A DNA stretch of 64,000 nt. Source: Manis javanica. Taxonomy: Eukaryota; Chordata; Mammalia; Pholidota; Manidae. Positions 60,621-64,000 of this stretch are shown here, in pieces (the first letter of the stretch is position 1; each line of letters begins with the position of its first letter). The stretch lies in contig NC_133166.1 of assembly GCF_040802235.1 (NCBI RefSeq), positions 2,108,001-2,172,000 on the forward strand. Direction: 5' to 3'. The translations under genes were made by a program, and so were the position numbers. A model generated the notes under the pieces. It searched no databases and was not told where the DNA came from. It saw only the letters and a list, made by a program, of their open reading frames with translations.

Positions 60621-62879
60621 CCTTCTAGAGTAAGAAGGTTGTGTGGCATGCAGAAGGATTTATAGTTCCTCCTTTCTCAGGGTAGCACCAAAATTCCTGT
60701 TTCCATATTGACTTTTGTAGGCTGATGCTTTCTGTGTGGAGGTGAAGCGTCACCTTAAAAGCATTTTGTTTCATTGGTTTTTCATCCTTTCTTGGTGATG
60801 AGAAATATATTCCCTTTGCCACAGGCTATCAGATCAGAATAATCTCCTGTTATTACTGCCAGTTAATACATCATCAGCAGGCGTTCTCTTCCAGGTCTTG
60901 CTTGCAAGCAACGGTTAAACTTTCTACATGTTTTGGACAGTCTCAGGAAAATAAATTTCTTTGGCAATGTGCGGTAAATGCTGTGTTTGAGAAAAGTCCC
61001 TTTTGGCACCCCTTCCACTTGTTCACACTGTACTAGTGCACAAGAGAGCAGGGGCGGGTGTTGCAGTTCCTCCAGTGGCCTGCCCTCTCTGTGCTACTTC
61101 AGTTTACAGAGGATTCCACTGAATTTTGTTGCTTAGCCTGGAAGTAGAAAGAATAGAGAGATTATATCCTTTAGAAACATGAAATGATCAGAAAACAGAT
61201 CTCACTGGGCTTACTTAGGATAGGAAGCAAACTTTAATTATGCTTTCCCTTAGCGGTTCATTCCCAAGGTACACTGGGGACAGAGCATCTTCAGTAACAA
61301 CCACTTAGAAAAAATGATGCAATTAGTTCAGGGGACATTTATCTGAGTGATGATGGCTCTGGACATGTTTTACAGTAGGGTGTCCCACATTTTCTTCTTG
61401 GAAGAAACTAAAGAATAAAACCAAATGAGCCCTGAAAATTCTGTATGTGTGAAGTTAGCCTCGTTAAAGAGGGCTGAGACCTGAGTGTTTTGGGTTATTT
61501 TTACCTTCCTTCTTCTTGTCGTCTTTAAAGAGGGAGCCCATTAGAACAGAAGTTGGGAACTTCTAAATCATTTTCTGTTTTTTCTACCTGATTGTTAACA
61601 AGTTCAAGGGAACATAAATTAAGTGGAACTAAAATAAATTACATATTTGGCTCACAGCCAGGATCAGCATGATCCTCCTCTTTGTGGATGATTAAGATAT
61701 CAAGAAGAGATCATTTATGTAGAGATATGTTTAGGTTCTGTAATCAGATCAAACTGTAATCACATAAGTATAAAATGGGACAGAGATGCTTTAGCCACAG
61801 GGTAAGGGGAAAGATGGCAGTGAATTCCACTCACATCCCTGTGTAAACCACCTGGGGGATTTCCTTGCCAAGGGGAGGTTCCCATAGGCTGTGCTGACGT
61901 CCCAGTGCTCTGAACATGAGAGCTGTTTGAGCCCCCGGCACTGTGTGCTTTGATCTGTGTGGAGCACTGTATTCTGTCTAAGCTCCTAATGAAGCAGAGA
62001 AACTGAGAAATTAACATCTGTACTGAAGGCTTTGGGCAGGTTTAGAAAGCAAGATAGACAAAGAAGAGTTGAAGAGCTATGGGCAAATGTCGAGTGGAAA
62101 ACTGAGAAACAGAGTGTGACCCAGCCTTGGAGGAGTAATTATACACTCTTGAAGAGGTTTAAGAAAGAGGTGAGTGTGGTGGCTGGACAGTTTACCTGGC
62201 CATTCCATCTTCCTTTTTAATTGCTCTTGCTAAAGTTGAATAATGCATTTTAAATTGGGAAACTGAAGGAAAAGTGTCTAGCATAGGTATGATGTTGGAT
62301 TCCATATTCCTGGGCTCATAAAACTTTTAAGAGTAAAGTGTAAGTGGTTTTCTGAGCACTTATATATACATCGACCCTGACATTTCTGAGAGGTCAAGTG
62401 ATGAGTTCTAGCCACATTGAATGAATGGAGCATATCAGGTTCAAAGAGATCAGTTGACTTAACCAAGGTCAGCCTTGTAGTAGGTTACAAAAAGATGTAT
62501 AGAGGATATAGATGGGGATAATTTAGGCTTTTTCCAAATTTCTTAACCTGTACTACTTTCATAAAGGTAACATTTAAGCTCAATCCCTTGTTACCTATGA
62601 GCTTCCCGCTAACGGCCATTGGCTAAAGCCCCCACACCTGAAATAGAAAGCCCAAAGTGCATCATCCTGTACTCATATTGGAATGAATTTGGGCCTCTTT
62701 GAGATGAAAGCAGTGGTGAAGACACAGGAGACATTTCTGCAGTGTGACATAGTCCCTTTTGACACATAACTTGTTCGAAACCCACCTCTGCCAGTCTTTA
62801 GCAGTATGAATGTGGATTGAGCTTGGAAATGAATTCATGATAGTTAGTTGTAGGCTTATTAAAAATACTACCAATCATT
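60621..62879. other. Upstream region of receptor at 63516, no gene
   Basis: The stretch 61290-61600 resembles 45770-46010 upstream of the receptor at 50107. Open frames below 90 aa lack domains. Confidence 0.35.
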
Positions 62880-63070
62880 GTGTACTTATCTAGGCGCTCA
62901 TTGAGACTTTGCTAAATGATTGGTGTGCATTATCTCATTTAATCCTCACAACAGTTCACAAGGTAGGTATTCCTATTATTCCTGTTTCATGGATGTAGGG
63001 AAGTAACTTTCCCAGGGTCACAGGAGGTAGACCGCAGATCCACGGAGAGCATTTAGCCTTCGGTAATCGT
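62880..63070 (-). repeat. MIR SINE
   Basis: GTGCATTATCTCATTTAATCCTCACAACAGTTC, AGGTAGGTATTCCTATTATTCC and GGGTCACAGGAGG in order. Confidence 0.75.
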
Positions 63071-63475
63071 CACAAAGTGCTCAGCATACAGCCTAACGAT
63101 GAGTGGCTGCTCATTCTTCTCCAGCTCGTCTTATTTGCACTCTCTTGTATCATTTTAGCAGGTGTGTGTTTACCTGGTAAACTTAGGTAAAGTTCATTGA
63201 TGGGAGTTACTAGACATTTATTCTGGTCTCATCTCTGCTATCAGTTAGTTAGAGGACCTTTCTTTACCAGTCTGTTTTCTCATCTCTGTGCGGATGGGTT
63301 TCTATGGAGTTTTAAAGTATTATAGCTTATCTGATTTTTCGCTCTGGACTGTGTATCGCTTGTGTTTCCTCAGCCACAGCATGCAACTAAGTCGTATCAT
63401 CCCTGATGCCTTCCTAGGTACCAGTATATTTTTCCTGAGTCCATTTTTGAAGCTGTGTTTACTGAATCTGCTGCA
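63071..63475. other. Presumed 5' intron end of receptor at 63516
   Basis: No repeat recognised. A minus open frame at 63320-63517 crosses the splice acceptor and is not supported. Confidence 0.35.
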
Positions 63476-63496
63476 CGTCCTCCGCTCTTCTTCCAG
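63476..63496 (+). other. Splice acceptor of receptor gene at 63516
   Basis: CT-rich tract ending TCTTCTTCCAG, 19 nt before the ATG. It is the strongest pyrimidine tract of the five. Confidence 0.7.
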
Positions 63497-63515
63497 TGGA
63501 AACCAGAACCCGTCC

Positions 63516-64000
63516 ATGGCCCCTGCGAACTACACAAGGGTCACCGAGTTCATTTTCACAGGTTTGAATTACAACCCGCAATTGCAGGTTCCTCTCTTCC
63601 TGCTCCTTCTGAGTTTCTATGTCATCAACCTAACTGGAAACTTGGGTATGATTATTCTCATACGGATCGATTCCCGCCTTCATGTGCCCATGTATTTTTT
63701 CCTCAGCCACTTGTCTTTTGTGGACACCTGCTTCTCCTCAGTTGTGAGCCCCAAGATGCTCTCTGACTTCTTTGAGAAGAGGAGAGCCATCTCCTTCCTG
63801 GGCTGTGCTGTACAGCAGTGGTTCTTCGGGTTCTTTGTGGCAGTGGAGTGCTTTCTCCTGGCATCCATGGCCTATGACCGTTATGTGGCCATCTGCAACC
63901 CATTATTGTATTCAGTGGCCATGTCCCAGAGACTCTGTATCCAGCTGGTGGTTGGTCCCTATGTCATCGGGTTCATGAACACCATGACTCATACGACAAA
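63516..64000 (+). CDS. Olfactory receptor, 5' half only (runs off window), reading frame open
   Basis: Class II odorant receptor cut by the window edge; 161 codons are visible without a stop. Landmarks are an N-glycosylation site NYT at residues 5-7, GN of helix 1 at 41-42, [13 protein letters not shown] at 58-70, Cys97 before helix 3, [10 protein letters not shown] at 118-127 and [14 protein letters not shown] at 128-141. The visible part ends in the helix 4/loop 2 region (MNTMTHTT). The ATG is set by alignment with the other receptors and by a pyrimidine-rich splice acceptor ending 19 nt upstream at 63496; G follows the ATG, but position -3 is T. It differs from the three left-hand receptors and most resembles the decayed copy at 50107. 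Role in odour detection is by family. Whether the 3' half is intact cannot be seen. Confidence 0.93.
   Translation, partial: MAPANYTRVTEFIFTGLNYNPQLQVPLFLLLLSFYVINLTGNLGMIILIRIDSRLHVPMYFFLSHLSFVDTCFSSVVSPKMLSDFFEKRRAISFLGCAVQQWFFGFFVAVECFLLASMAYDRYVAICNPLLYSVAMSQRLCIQLVVGPYVIGFMNTMTHTT

Noticed and set aside
1-64000. CRISPR arrays, tRNA/rRNA genes, bacterial operons
   Set aside because: No spaced direct repeats, cloverleaf sequences or ribosomal RNA motifs were found, and gene structure is mammalian.

Overview
The window looks like mammalian germline DNA. It is AT-rich and intron-and-repeat dominated, with ancient repeats shared by placental mammals (MIR, L2, L1M/L1MA-type 3' ends, MLT1-like LTRs, Tigger-type DNA transposons) and single-exon odorant receptor coding regions. 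The L1MA-like 3' ends resemble those common in laurasiatherian genomes, but I could not fix the order. I saw no Alu, B1/B2, carnivore, ruminant, pig, horse or bat tRNA-type SINE anywhere in 64 kb, which is itself unusual.

Layout. Positions 1 to about 24.2 kb hold no recognisable gene. They carry a Tigger element (1491-1935), an LTR of about 1 kb (3354-4327), a 158-bp tandem duplication (6393-6709), L1, L2 and MIR fragments, a long (GA)n tract (15666-15737) and an L1 interrupted by an MLT1-like LTR near 20.2-20.6 kb. From 24.3 kb to the right edge lies a cluster of class II olfactory receptor (OR) genes, all on the + strand. They are an intact gene (24277-25215, 312 aa), a nearly intact pseudogene with one frameshift (32819-33747), a pseudogene with three frameshifts (39055-39997), a decayed copy that has lost its 3' part (50107-50739), and a gene that is open as far as it is visible but is cut by the window end (63516-64000).

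The first three receptors share a subfamily-like N-terminus (KNQT or GNQT followed by VTEF). The fourth and fifth are closer to each other. Each of the five has a pyrimidine-rich splice acceptor 13-19 nt before its ATG, as expected for OR genes whose coding exon follows untranslated 5' exon(s). Upstream of the first three receptors I found a short conserved block containing an Olf1/EBF-like sequence, a candidate promoter region. A different pair of similar blocks lies upstream of receptors four and five. These features suggest tandem duplication of whole transcription units, followed by uneven decay. Between the genes are L1 fossils, notably a large minus-strand one at about 47.2-50.0 kb directly before the fourth receptor. 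At 54.4-55.5 kb there is a three-layer nest: an LTR inside a truncated L1 inside a Tigger element.

I see no bacterial-type genes, CRISPR arrays, tRNA or rRNA genes, and no novel multi-gene system. The most useful content is the OR cluster, its shared upstream structure and its repeat stratigraphy. Repeat calls come from memory of consensus sequences, so their ends are approximate.
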